Shown in pieces: positions 1 through 8,831 of a stretch of DNA of 64,000 bases. The position numbers were made by a program, and so were the translations under genes. The DNA comes from Kangiella sediminilitoris (GTDB lineage Bacteria > Pseudomonadota > Gammaproteobacteria > Enterobacterales > Kangiellaceae): positions 1,888,501 to 1,952,500 of the forward strand of contig NZ_CP012418.1 in assembly GCF_001708405.1 (NCBI RefSeq), read 5' to 3'. Every line of letters starts with the position of its first letter. Position 1 is the stretch's first letter. A model generated the notes under the pieces. That model saw nothing but the letters and a program-made list of their open reading frames with translations, did no database searches and was not told the origin of the DNA.

Positions 1-118
1 TTTTATTTTGACCCACTAAGTATTCAATATTGTGATCATTCAGGTTAGTCAATGGACGACTAGTGTTACATGCACTTAAACAACCCGCTAATAGTAGAGA
101 TAAAATAATTATTCTCAT
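1..118 (-). CDS. Small lipoprotein, N-terminal part only (gene runs off the left edge)
   Basis: The first 39 codons of a minus-strand gene are visible. The start ATG ends at 118 and has a good GGGGAAG ribosome site at about 124-130. The protein begins with a short charged N-terminus and a hydrophobic stretch ending in LLAGC (Cys13), a textbook lipobox; a second possible one (LSAC, Cys17) follows. After the Cys come about 22 polar residues, and the rest lies outside the window. It should be an exported, lipid-anchored envelope protein. The family is not recognised. It lies downstream of the lpdA terminator and so is probably transcribed separately. Confidence 0.6.
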   Translation of the reverse strand, partial: MRIIILSLLLAGCLSACNTSRPLTNLNDHNIEYLVGQNK

Positions 119-153
119 ATCACTTCCCCTTTATTGTTTATTATTAACATAAT

Positions 154-181
154 AAAAAGCCCCCTTTAAGGGGGCTTTTAT
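154..181 (-). terminator. Rho-independent terminator of the aceEF-lpdA operon
   Basis: A GC-rich stem (AAGCCCCCTT / AAGGGGGCTT) with a 1-3 nt loop, followed on the minus strand by a T-rich tract. It sits 22 bases past the lpdA stop codon. A-rich sequence on the other side makes the hairpin look symmetric, but only minus-strand transcription arrives here. Confidence 0.85.
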
Positions 182-202
182 AATCACAGAAATAAATATT
201 TC

Positions 203-1621
203 TTATTTCTTTTTTCGTTGAGGTGGAAGGTCAGTACACACGCCTTCATAAACCTCTGCCGCGAAAGTCACAGATTCTGACAATGTTGGGTGCGCATGAA
301 TCGTTAAACCAATATCTTCAGCATCACAGCCCATTTCAATTGCCAAACCTACTTCTGCAATCAATTCACCAGCATTAACACCAACTATTGCACCACCAAT
401 TACGCGGTTGTTTTTCTTATCAAACAACAACTTAGTGAAGCCTTCTTTACGGTTAACACCGATAGCACGACCTGATGCAGCCCATGGGAATTTACCCACG
501 CCGTAATCGATACCTTGTTCTTTCGCTTCTTTCTCAGTCAAGCCAACCCATGCAACTTCAGGATCTGTGTAAGCGACTGATGGAATAGTTAAAGGATCGA
601 AGTAGTGCTTCTTCCCAGCAATCACTTCGGCCGCCACATGTGACTCAGCTGTCGCTTTGTGTGCCAACATAGGTTGGCCCACAATGTCACCAATAGCGTA
701 GATGTGCGGTACGTTTGTACGCATCTGCTTGTCGGTGTTGATGAAGCCACGCTCGGTTACTTCAACCCCAGCTTTATCGGCATCAATTAAATCACCATTT
801 GGACGACGACCAACCGCAGACAGAATCATATCGAATTTCTGTGGTTTTTCTGGTGCATTCTTGCCCTCGAATGTGACATATAAGCCATCTTTCTTAGCTT
901 CTACTTTTGTCACACTGGTTTCCATCAAGATATTTTCATATTTACCTTTGATGAACTTCTCAAGAACCTTAACCACATCCTTGTCACCAGCAGGAATCAA
1001 CTGATCAGCCATTTCAACCACAGTAATTTTCGCACCTAATGCACGATAAACTGTCGCCATCTCAAGGCCGATGATTCCGCCACCGATCACTAACATATGC
1101 TTTGGAATATCTCTTAGCTCAAGTGCACCCGTTGAATCAACAATACGGTCATCTTCCGGCAGGAATGGAAGATCTACCACACGTGAGCCTGCCGCGATAA
1201 TAGCGTTGTCAAAAGTTACTTTTTGTTTTTTACCGTCATGCTCAACTTCAATTTCGTTAGCACCAGTAAATTTACCGTAACCCTGAACAGTTTTAACCTT
1301 GCGGCCTTTGGCCATTCCAGCTAAACCGCCCGTTAGCTGCTTGATAACACCGTCTTTATACTCACGGATTTTATCGATATCTAGCTTTGGCTTACCGAAG
1401 CTAACACCATGAGCAGACATTTCTTCTGCTTCATCGATAACTTTTGCGGTATGCAACAATGCTTTTGATGGGATACAGCCCACATTCAAGCAGACACCAC
1501 CTAGCGTGTCGTACTTTTCAATCAAAATGACATCCATACCTAAATCAGCAGCACGGAATGCAGCGTTGTAGCCACCTGGGCCACTACCTAAAACGACGAC
1601 TTGAGCGTGTAAATTACTCAT
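203..1621 (-). CDS. lpdA: Dihydrolipoyl dehydrogenase (E3)
   Basis: E3 component of pyruvate and other 2-oxoacid dehydrogenases: it reoxidises dihydrolipoamide with FAD and NAD+ in the cytoplasm. The 472-aa protein shows the N-terminal FAD Rossmann motif GSGPGG (12-17), the redox-active disulfide Cys44/Cys49 in GGVCLNVGCIPSK, a second GGGIIG nucleotide motif near 178, and the C-terminal base His444 with Glu449 (HAHPTLSE). Length and motifs are normal for the family. It is the last gene of aceE-aceF-lpdA, 122 bp after aceF, with AGAGGAAC just before the ATG. The hydrophilic C-terminal tail ends in RKKK. It is probably the only E3 at this locus and may be shared with other complexes. Confidence 0.97.
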   Translation of the reverse strand: MSNLHAQVVVLGSGPGGYNAAFRAADLGMDVILIEKYDTLGGVCLNVGCIPSKALLHTAKVIDEAEEMSAHGVSFGKPKLDIDKIREYKDGVIKQLTGGLAGMAKGRKVKTVQGYGKFTGANEIEVEHDGKKQKVTFDNAIIAAGSRVVDLPFLPEDDRIVDSTGALELRDIPKHMLVIGGGIIGLEMATVYRALGAKITVVEMADQLIPAGDKDVVKVLEKFIKGKYENILMETSVTKVEAKKDGLYVTFEGKNAPEKPQKFDMILSAVGRRPNGDLIDADKAGVEVTERGFINTDKQMRTNVPHIYAIGDIVGQPMLAHKATAESHVAAEVIAGKKHYFDPLTIPSVAYTDPEVAWVGLTEKEAKEQGIDYGVGKFPWAASGRAIGVNRKEGFTKLLFDKKNNRVIGGAIVGVNAGELIAEVGLAIEMGCDAEDIGLTIHAHPTLSESVTFAAEVYEGVCTDLPPQRKKK

Positions 1622-1743
1622 GAGTTCCTCTTTTCTATCTGAATTTAGAGTATCAACTCTTAAATCTTAAGCGCTTATTTTGCGCGTATTTTACCTAATT
1701 TGGCCGAAAAATCATCAAACAATTCAATATAACGTTACTGGAC

Positions 1744-3429
1744 CTATAGGATCGTTCGACGAATATCACCTAACATCTTACTCAGATGGACAATAAATCG
1801 AGCTGCAACGGCACCATCGATTACACGATGGTCGTATGACAACGACATTGGTAACATCATTCTTGGTTCAAAATCTTTACCATTCCATACAGGCTTGATC
1901 TGATTACGGGATAAACCAAGGATGGCGACATCAGGCCAATTAACGATAGGTGTAAACGAAGTACCGCCTATACCACCTAACGATGAAATGGTCATCGAGC
2001 TGCCCTGCATATCTTGAGCTGTCAGCTTTTTATCGCGAGCTTTCTCAGACATTTCACCCAGTTCAGTGGCAAGTTCATAGACTGACTTTTTATCAACGTC
2101 ACGAATGACCGGTACAACCAAACCATCCGGCGTGTCTACAGCTACACCAATATTGAAATACTTCTTTAATATTAGTGTTTCGCCATCCGCTGCTAAGGAT
2201 GAGTTAAATGTCGGAAACGCTTTCAAGCTTGCAACAAGCGCTTTCATAATGAACGCTAGTGGAGTCAATCGCACCCCGTCTTTTGCAGCCTCTTCTTTCA
2301 TTGATTTACGGAATTCGTCCAGCTCAGTAATATCCGCTTCATCGTGTTGAGTTACGTGGGGTATCAAGTTCCAGTTTCGCTGCAAAGTAACACTGCTTAT
2401 TTTCTGGATACGTGATAATGACTTCTCTTCCACTTCACCAAACTTGGAAAAATCAATTTCAGGCAAGTCTGGCTGAGCAGCACCACCCGTATTGGCCGTG
2501 GCTTTAGGACGCGAGAGCTCAAACTTAATGTACGACTGCACATCTTCTTTTAAGATACGATTCTTACGTCCCGAACCTTTAACTTTCGATAAATCGGCTC
2601 CAAATTCTCGGGCAAGACGTCTCACAGCCGGGCTGGCATGTACCACTTCGCCTTCACTGCGCTCATATGGTTCCACCGCCACAGGTGCCGGCTTGTACTC
2701 AGATTTTGGCATCGGAGTATCTTTAACCGCAGCCTCTTTTTCCTCTTCTTTTGCTGAGTCAGAGGAAGCTGTCGTACTATCGGTCGAGCTATCGTCATCA
2801 GATCCAGCTTCGGTCACTGTCATGGTACCAATCTTGTCGCCCTGACTGACCTTATCGCCAACCTTTACTGTCATTGACTCAATGGTGCCAGCAAAAGGGG
2901 ATGGAACTTCCATCGTTGCCTTTTCTGTTTCAAGGACGATTAGACTGTCGTCCTGCTCAACCTTATCACCAGCTTTTACGCTTACCTCGATAACATCGAC
3001 GCCTTCAGAATCACCGATATCTGGTATTTCAATATCTTCGGTTCTTGTACCACCAGAAGCTGCTTTAGGTTGTTCAGAAGACTCATCTTTTGAGTCTTCC
3101 GCAGAATCAGACTCAGCCGTAGATTCTGATTCTTTTGAGCTTTCATCAGAATCGTTATCGTCACTCAAATCTTGGTTAGACTCCGACTCGCTGGCCTCTA
3201 ACTTTAAAATTAAGTCGCCTTCAGAGACTTTATCGCCCACTTTCAACTCGATCGACTTAACCACACCCGCATCACTTGATGGTACTTCCATCGTGGCCTT
3301 ATCGGTTTCAAGAACTATCAAGCCATCATCAACATCAATCTCATCACCAACGTTGACCAATACTTCAATGACATCAACCCCACTGGCATCGCCAATATCG
3401 GGGACTTTTACCTCAGTTAAATTTGCCAA
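1744..3429 (-). CDS. aceF: Pyruvate dehydrogenase E2, dihydrolipoamide acetyltransferase
   Basis: Core acetyltransferase of the PDH complex. The start chosen is the TTG at 3429: a strong GGAGGAGG lies 5 bases upstream, and the product then begins MANLTEVKVPDIGD, like other AceF proteins. Reading from the upstream TTG would translate the ribosome site itself. The 561 residues hold two lipoyl domains with lipoylated Lys44 and Lys170 (ETDKATMEV, ETEKATMEV), a peripheral-subunit-binding domain (about 268-306, VHASPAVRRLAREFG) and the catalytic acyltransferase domain ending in SYDHRVIDG with the catalytic His near 534. Linkers between domains are unusually acidic and Ser-rich rather than Ala/Pro-rich. 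Two lipoyl domains is one fewer than E. coli AceF. Confidence 0.95.
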   Translation of the reverse strand: MANLTEVKVPDIGDASGVDVIEVLVNVGDEIDVDDGLIVLETDKATMEVPSSDAGVVKSIELKVGDKVSEGDLILKLEASESESNQDLSDDNDSDESSKESESTAESDSAEDSKDESSEQPKAASGGTRTEDIEIPDIGDSEGVDVIEVSVKAGDKVEQDDSLIVLETEKATMEVPSPFAGTIESMTVKVGDKVSQGDKIGTMTVTEAGSDDDSSTDSTTASSDSAKEEEKEAAVKDTPMPKSEYKPAPVAVEPYERSEGEVVHASPAVRRLAREFGADLSKVKGSGRKNRILKEDVQSYIKFELSRPKATANTGGAAQPDLPEIDFSKFGEVEEKSLSRIQKISSVTLQRNWNLIPHVTQHDEADITELDEFRKSMKEEAAKDGVRLTPLAFIMKALVASLKAFPTFNSSLAADGETLILKKYFNIGVAVDTPDGLVVPVIRDVDKKSVYELATELGEMSEKARDKKLTAQDMQGSSMTISSLGGIGGTSFTPIVNWPDVAILGLSRNQIKPVWNGKDFEPRMMLPMSLSYDHRVIDGAVAARFIVHLSKMLGDIRRTIL

Positions 3430-3444
3430 GGGAACCTCCTCCAA

Positions 3445-6126
3445 TTATAGGGTTGCTGGGTCAGCTTTATCAGCGTCAATGTTGTAACGCTTAATCGCTT
3501 TAGTGACTTCTTTAACATCAATCTCGCCGTCGTCAGCTAACGCCTTTAGCGCAGCGACAACAACATAATAACGATCAACTTCAAAGAATCGACGTAAGTT
3601 TTCACGGCTATCTGAACGACCGAAACCATCAGTTCCTAAAACCGTGTAACTCATGGGTACAAAGTTACGAATCTGATCGGCATAAGACTTGATATGGTCC
3701 GTTGCTGCGATAGCCGGACCTTTTTGTTTCTCCAGACACTTCTCAACGTAAGACTTCTTCGCTTTCTTATCTGGATGCAACATATTCTCACGCTCAACTG
3801 ACATGCCTTCACGGCGTAGCTCCGTAAAACTTGGAACCGACCAGATATCAGCCAATACACCAAAATCTTCTTCCAGTAACTCAGCTGCGTGCTCTACTTC
3901 TCGTAATATTGACCCCGAACCCATGAGCTGTACACGTGGAGCTTTCTTGCGCGACTTATTGGCTTTCAATTGGTACATGCCTTTAATAATGCCTTCTTCA
4001 GCACCTTCGGGCATTTCTGGATGCGCGTAGTTTTCATTCAATGTTGAAATGTAATAGAACACATTTTCCTGATTCTTATACATACGACGCAGACCTTCTC
4101 GCACAATCACGGCAACTTCATAGGCGTAAGTTGGGTCGTAGCTGACACAGTTCGGAATTGTCGCTGAGATCAGGTGGTTGTGGCCATCCTGATGCTGCAA
4201 TCCTTCCCCGTTCAGTGTAGTACGGCCAGACGTTGCGCCAATAAGGAAGCCTCTAGCCTGCATATCACCAGCTGCCCATGCCAGGTCACCAATGCGCTGA
4301 AAACCAAACATTGAATAGAAAATGTAGAAAGGAATCATTGGCAAATTATTGCTTGAATAACTGGTTGCGGCAGCAATCCATGACGACATGGCTCCAGCTT
4401 CATTAATGCCTTCTTCAAGGATCTGCCCTTTCTTATCTTCTCGATAGTACATGATCTGATCCGAATCCACCGGATCATAAAGCTGACCCACTGATGAGTA
4501 GATACCAATTTGGCGGAACATGCCTTCCATACCAAAGGTACGAGCTTCGTCTGGAATAATCGGAACGATACGCTCTTTCAGGCTCTTATCTTTTAGCAAT
4601 ACGTTTAAACCACGAACGAATGCCATAGTTGTTGAAATTTCACGGTCACCGCTTGACTTCAATAAAGCCTCAAATGCTTCCAGAGGTGGAATATCAATAC
4701 TGTCAGACTCAGCGCGACGAGATGGCAGATAACCGCCGAGTTTCTCACGACGCTCGTGTAAGTATTTAATTTCAGGGCTATCTTCACCGGGGTGATAAAA
4801 AGGAACGTCTTCCAGTTTGTCATCTGGAATAGGGACATTAAATCGGTCACGGAAGTGCTTTAAAGCTTCCAGATTCATTTTCTTAACCTGGTGCGCTGCA
4901 TTCTTACCTTCGCCAGAAGAGCCCATACCATAGCCTTTAACAGTCTTAGCTAAAATAACTGTTGGCTGGCCTTCTGTATTGACCGCTTTATGGTAAGCAG
5001 CATAAACCTTGTGTGGGTCATGACCACCACGATTCAAGCGCCAGATGTCTTCGTCAGACATATTGGCGACCATTTCTTTGAGCTTTGGATCTTTGCCGAA
5101 GAAATGTTCACGTGTATAGGCACCACCTTTTGCTTTACAGTTCTGGTATTCACCATCTACTGTCTCTTCCATCACTTTACGTAGACGTCCTTCTGTATCG
5201 CGGGCTAGTAATGGATCCCAGTAACGACCCCAGATAACCTTAAGCACGCTCCAGCCAGAACCGCGGAACTCACCTTCAAGCTCCTGAATGATTTTGCCGT
5301 TACCACGTACCGGCCCATCAAGACGCTGCAAGTTACAGTTAATAACGAAGATAAGATTGTCCAATTTTTCACGGCCAGCAAGACTGATAGCACCCAAAGA
5401 TTCAGGTTCATCCATCTCACCATCGCCCAGGAAGGCCCATACTTTTCGACCTTTGGTGTCAGCAAGACCACGGTTTTCAAGATATTTTAAGAATCGTGCC
5501 TGGTAAATGGCCTGAATTGGACCAAGCCCCATGGATACCGTTGGGAACTGCCAGAACTCAGGCATTAGCCATGGGTGAGGGTATGATGACAGGCCCTTTC
5601 CATCAACTTCCTGTCGGAAGTTACTCAATTGGTCTTCGGTTAAGCGGCCCTCAAGAAAGGCTCGAGCATAAATACCTGGTGATGAGTGGCCTTGGTAATA
5701 AATCAGATCCCCTTTGTCTTCGTTATTACCCTTGAAGAAGTGGTTGAAACCTACGTCGTATAAGGTTGCACTCGAAGCAAAACTGGATAAGTGCCCACCT
5801 AGCTCTAATTCTTTATTTGATGCCTGCAATACAACGGCGATTGCGTTCCAACGGATAATGGCGCGCAAACGACGTTCCATTTCCTGGTCGCCAGGCATAT
5901 GAGCTTCTTGCGATGGAGGAATAGTATTTAGATAAGCCGTTGTTAAATCAAACGGTAAATTAGCACCAGCTCGACGTGCTTTCGCTACTAATTTTTCTAA
6001 TAAGAAGTGCGCCCGCTCGACACCCTCTTCTGCCATGACTGCATCCAGTGCGTCGATCCACTCCTGGGTTTCGATTGGGTCCACATCTGCTTCTGATGCA
6101 TTTTGTTTTAAATCGTTCTCAGACAT
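3445..6126 (-). CDS. aceE: Pyruvate dehydrogenase E1, homodimeric type
   Basis: Thiamine-diphosphate-dependent decarboxylase that oxidises pyruvate and acetylates the lipoyl arms of AceF. The 893 residues match the AceE homodimeric family throughout. The ThDP motif starts at GDGEMDEPES (about 234) and ends near the Asn pair in VINCNLQ (about 261-265). It is the first gene of the operon, and aceF begins 15 bases after its TAA. Upstream lies a 190-bp regulatory region with a GntR/FadR-type palindrome and two copies of a TTAAC-type palindrome, but no adjacent pdhR gene, unlike E. coli. Start ATG chosen from the family-like N-terminus (MSENDL). Confidence 0.97.
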   Translation of the reverse strand: MSENDLKQNASEADVDPIETQEWIDALDAVMAEEGVERAHFLLEKLVAKARRAGANLPFDLTTAYLNTIPPSQEAHMPGDQEMERRLRAIIRWNAIAVVLQASNKELELGGHLSSFASSATLYDVGFNHFFKGNNEDKGDLIYYQGHSSPGIYARAFLEGRLTEDQLSNFRQEVDGKGLSSYPHPWLMPEFWQFPTVSMGLGPIQAIYQARFLKYLENRGLADTKGRKVWAFLGDGEMDEPESLGAISLAGREKLDNLIFVINCNLQRLDGPVRGNGKIIQELEGEFRGSGWSVLKVIWGRYWDPLLARDTEGRLRKVMEETVDGEYQNCKAKGGAYTREHFFGKDPKLKEMVANMSDEDIWRLNRGGHDPHKVYAAYHKAVNTEGQPTVILAKTVKGYGMGSSGEGKNAAHQVKKMNLEALKHFRDRFNVPIPDDKLEDVPFYHPGEDSPEIKYLHERREKLGGYLPSRRAESDSIDIPPLEAFEALLKSSGDREISTTMAFVRGLNVLLKDKSLKERIVPIIPDEARTFGMEGMFRQIGIYSSVGQLYDPVDSDQIMYYREDKKGQILEEGINEAGAMSSWIAAATSYSSNNLPMIPFYIFYSMFGFQRIGDLAWAAGDMQARGFLIGATSGRTTLNGEGLQHQDGHNHLISATIPNCVSYDPTYAYEVAVIVREGLRRMYKNQENVFYYISTLNENYAHPEMPEGAEEGIIKGMYQLKANKSRKKAPRVQLMGSGSILREVEHAAELLEEDFGVLADIWSVPSFTELRREGMSVERENMLHPDKKAKKSYVEKCLEKQKGPAIAATDHIKSYADQIRNFVPMSYTVLGTDGFGRSDSRENLRRFFEVDRYYVVVAALKALADDGEIDVKEVTKAIKRYNIDADKADPATL

Positions 6127-6159
6127 ATTTATCGCCTTAATGACAGCCGCACATCATTT

Positions 6160-6317
6160 AATTAACATGCGTTAACTATATTCATTGCTTTTCACAAAGC
6201 CATCATCTTAGTCAAAATGTCCTGAAAAAGATACCGTTTCGGGCAAAAACCAAGCAGTTTTGCTTACTGGTCTGACCTAAATGAAACGCCTTACCATAAT
6301 TAACATGTGTTAGCTAT
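6160..6317. repeat. Duplicated palindromic 20-mer flanking the aceE upstream region
   Basis: Two direct copies, 6160-6179 and 6298-6317, match at 18 of 20 positions (AATTAACATG-Y-GTTA-R-CTAT). Each contains a near-perfect dyad TTAAC-ATGY-GTTAR. One copy lies about 35 bp before the aceE start and the other abuts the ampE stop codon. They look like a duplicated operator; the regulator is unknown. Confidence 0.5.
6265..6280. promoter_or_regulatory. Candidate GntR/FadR-family (PdhR- or FadR-like) operator upstream of aceE
   Basis: ACTGGTCTGACCTAA contains the dyad GGTC-T-GACC. PdhR and FadR of the GntR/FadR subfamily recognise TGGT-N3-ACCA-like palindromes. It lies about 140 bp upstream of aceE, between the two TTAAC palindromes. 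The same ten bases, TGGTCTGACC, recur upstream of petA. No such regulator gene is in the window, so the cognate protein is inferred. Confidence 0.5.
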
Positions 6318-7187
6318 TTAGACAAAAGTCCAACCCAGTAAAGACGCTATAGCAATCACAGCGAATAATATAACCCCGGATCTTTGTGAAAGGGATATTG
6401 CACAATGATTTTCCGATGCGACACCATTTTCCGTGCTTCTCTGGCCCATACTGGCTACGGCGGTGTCGATCAGTAGTTTTTTACCTGAGACATCGAGATC
6501 AAAATACTCACTTTTGATCTTATCAATACCATGCGCCATATCACCCGCCAGTAGGTAACATAAGGCTGAGACCCGGCAAGCAACCCATTCCATAAAGTAC
6601 AATACTTTCTTACCCACATTTCCAAGAGAAGCTTCTTGTTCTTGCCAAAGCAGCATTCTATATAACAGTGCCCCTGCAGGACCAAGAAATACAAACCAGA
6701 TTGCCACACTGAAGTACTGACTCTCCACGTTATAAAAAATGCTATCAGTTACCTGCTTTATCATTTGCTCTTCAGTATCGGCTTCTTTACCGGTGTAAGT
6801 TTTTGCGTACTCATAAGCGGCCTGCGGATCATCTTTATCCTCAAGTGCTTTAAAGAAGTTTTCAAGCTGCTTGCTAGGCAGCTGTGGACCGAAAGCGTGG
6901 ACTAATATCAGAACCATTAAAGCAAGTACGATCAAAGATGCGATGAACCCATCATCAAAAAGTTTAAACAGGATAAATATAGCGATAGTCGGTATAAAAA
7001 CTTCAACAGACTCACGTACCCAGCCACGGTACCAGGACTTATCCCCAAAAGTTTTTTTCAATAGCCTGGAGTAACTAAAATACCAATTATCGCTACTCAG
7101 TTTGTCACGGGTAGTAGACTGATTACTGTGGTAATAGCGCTCGATTAATATTGCTATAACCAATGCTAGCAGTGCCATTGTTTTCAT
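6318..7187 (-). CDS. ampE: AmpE-like inner membrane protein
   Basis: A 289-aa polytopic membrane protein of the AmpE family, encoded next to ampD in many gammaproteobacteria and long described as a sensory or regulatory partner in beta-lactamase induction; its biochemical role is not settled. Seen: a hydrophobic N-terminus with the IERYYH motif (about 15-20), hydrophobic segments near 60-100, a Trp-Phe-rich segment with LGPAGALLYRM in the middle (about 165-185), and a hydrophobic C-terminus. The cytoplasmic stretch about 110-150 is charged. It follows ampD by 64 bp on the same strand and precedes the aceE control region. Confidence 0.85.
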   Translation of the reverse strand: MKTMALLALVIAILIERYYHSNQSTTRDKLSSDNWYFSYSRLLKKTFGDKSWYRGWVRESVEVFIPTIAIFILFKLFDDGFIASLIVLALMVLILVHAFGPQLPSKQLENFFKALEDKDDPQAAYEYAKTYTGKEADTEEQMIKQVTDSIFYNVESQYFSVAIWFVFLGPAGALLYRMLLWQEQEASLGNVGKKVLYFMEWVACRVSALCYLLAGDMAHGIDKIKSEYFDLDVSGKKLLIDTAVASMGQRSTENGVASENHCAISLSQRSGVILFAVIAIASLLGWTFV

Positions 7188-7251
7188 CCTTTATCGTTAG
7201 TTGTCGATGCACATGTTTGTTATACCATAGACTATCGTAGATGTTCAGCTG

Positions 7252-7827
7252 TTACTCAAAGTCGGGGAGAAACCTAAAATAATGCTCCCAGTCGAAAGCA
7301 GGACCGGGATCGGTTTTGCGACCTGGAGCAATATTACAGTGCCCCGTAATTCGATCCTGAGTAATTTTAGGATAAGCAGTCATTAATAATTTGGTGACTT
7401 TGGCCAATACTTCGTACTGTATATCCTCGTATGGTATTTCGTCGGTCCCCTCCAGCTCGATACCAATAGAAAAGTCATTACATTTCTCTCGACCATTAAA
7501 GCTCGATACGCCAGCGTGCCATGCGCGCTTGTGAAATGGAACATATTGAACTAACTCACCGTCTCGACGAATTAAAAGATGACTAGATACTCGAATTCCG
7601 GCAATTTCCTTAAAGAATCTATCTACTTCTGGATCCAGACACCCCGCAAAAAACTGATCAATATAAGGTCCACCAAACTGACTAGGAGGTAGGCTAATAT
7701 TATGAATTACGAGTAAATCTATATCGTCACACTCTCTATCATCATAATGGGGACAGGTTGATTGACGCGCCTGTTCAATTAGACCGTTATGTAAGTTTAA
7801 ACAAAATTGCTCAGTTGTTACTGCCAT
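7252..7827 (-). CDS. ampD: N-acetylmuramyl-L-alanine amidase, cytoplasmic (muropeptide recycling)
   Basis: Zinc amidase that removes the peptide from anhydro-muropeptides and so keeps AmpR-type signalling low. The start chosen is the ATG at 7827, with AGGA at good spacing; a longer reading frame upstream overlaps the nadC promoter and is not needed. The 191-aa protein has the N-acetylmuramoyl-amidase 2 fold: LLVIHNISLP with zinc ligand His42, then GHCNIAPGRKTDPG carrying ligand His163 and Asp173, matching E. coli AmpD His34/His154/Asp164. No signal peptide is seen, consistent with a cytosolic AmpD rather than periplasmic homologues. Divergent from nadC with 91 bp between starts. Confidence 0.93.
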   Translation of the reverse strand: MAVTTEQFCLNLHNGLIEQARQSTCPHYDDRECDDIDLLVIHNISLPPSQFGGPYIDQFFAGCLDPEVDRFFKEIAGIRVSSHLLIRRDGELVQYVPFHKRAWHAGVSSFNGREKCNDFSIGIELEGTDEIPYEDIQYEVLAKVTKLLMTAYPKITQDRITGHCNIAPGRKTDPGPAFDWEHYFRFLPDFE

Positions 7828-7918
7828 ACTATTCCTAAAGCCTGAGTTTGTGATTACAATACCACACATAGAAAATGGAAACCCATTCTTCAAAATCTGT
7901 GAAAAGAGTACGGCTATT

Positions 7919-8788
7919 ATGATTGATATTCCTTATCAGAAACAACTTAAAGACAACATTGAGTTCCAAGTTAATAGAACCTTAGAAGAGGACTTAAATG
8001 GACTGAATGGACTAGATGTCACTGCCGAACTCATCGAAGAAAATAAAGTTGCTAAAGGCCGATTGATAACAAGAGAAGATGCGGTAGTGTGCGGTATAGA
8101 CTGGTTCAACCGCGTGTTTGAAAAACTTGATCCCTCAATATCATTAAGCTGGCAGTGTGAGGATGGAGAAAAGGTTTCAGCGAATGACACTCTATGTGAA
8201 ATAGAAGGCAACGCTCGCAAAATTTTGACCGCTGAACGCAGCGCAATGAACTTTTTACAAACATTATCAGGAACAGCTACCATGACGGCCCGCTATGTCA
8301 GCGAGCTCAAGGGAACTAATTGTCAGCTACTAGATACCCGCAAAACCATACCTATGATGCGTTTAGCACAAAAGTATGCTGTGTATTGCGGAGGCGGTAA
8401 AAACCATCGAATGGGCCTTTTTGACGCATTCCTGATCAAAGAAAACCACATCATCTCTTGTGGCTCAATTAAAAATGCTGTGATCACGGCTAGATTGAAT
8501 CATCCTGACTTGCTAGTTGAGGTTGAAGTCGAAACATTCTCACAACTGGATAAGGCTCTTGATGCCGGGGCTGATGTCATTATGTTAGATAATTTTAGTA
8601 TTGATGATATGCGCACTGGTGTTGCCATCAACAAGATGCATTCACATACCGCCAAAATCGAGGCCTCAGGAAATGTTACCTTGGAAACATTACGAGACAT
8701 AGCAGAAACAGGCGTTGATTTCATATCAGTGGGGGCGCTGACCAAGAATCTTAGAGCAGTGGATTTATCCCTAAGGCTTGATTTGTAA
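7919..8788 (+). CDS. nadC: Quinolinate phosphoribosyltransferase (decarboxylating)
   Basis: Converts quinolinate and PRPP to nicotinate mononucleotide in de novo NAD synthesis. The 289-aa protein has the NadC N-terminal open-face sandwich (NRTLEEDLNG, RLITREDAVVCG) and the barrel motifs LDTRKTIPMMR, YCGGGKNHRMGLFDA and IKENHI that bind the substrates, followed by EVEVETFSQL and MLDNFS. Start: ATG at 7919 gives the expected length; an in-frame upstream start would add 23 unconserved residues. The ribosome site is weak. As in many gammaproteobacteria it is divergent from ampD. It converges with zapD. Confidence 0.95.
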   Translation: MIDIPYQKQLKDNIEFQVNRTLEEDLNGLNGLDVTAELIEENKVAKGRLITREDAVVCGIDWFNRVFEKLDPSISLSWQCEDGEKVSANDTLCEIEGNARKILTAERSAMNFLQTLSGTATMTARYVSELKGTNCQLLDTRKTIPMMRLAQKYAVYCGGGKNHRMGLFDAFLIKENHIISCGSIKNAVITARLNHPDLLVEVEVETFSQLDKALDAGADVIMLDNFSIDDMRTGVAINKMHSHTAKIEASGNVTLETLRDIAETGVDFISVGALTKNLRAVDLSLRLDL

Positions 8789-8831
8789 TGCTCCAGCCAA
8801 GATCAAGTTTAAGCATAAAGATTAAACTGGT

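Noticed and set aside
2882-3487. 201-codon plus-strand reading frame opposite aceF
   Set aside because: Antisense to the repetitive lipoyl domains and acidic linker of aceF. Low-complexity Ser-rich translation, no ribosome site, and aceF is certain.
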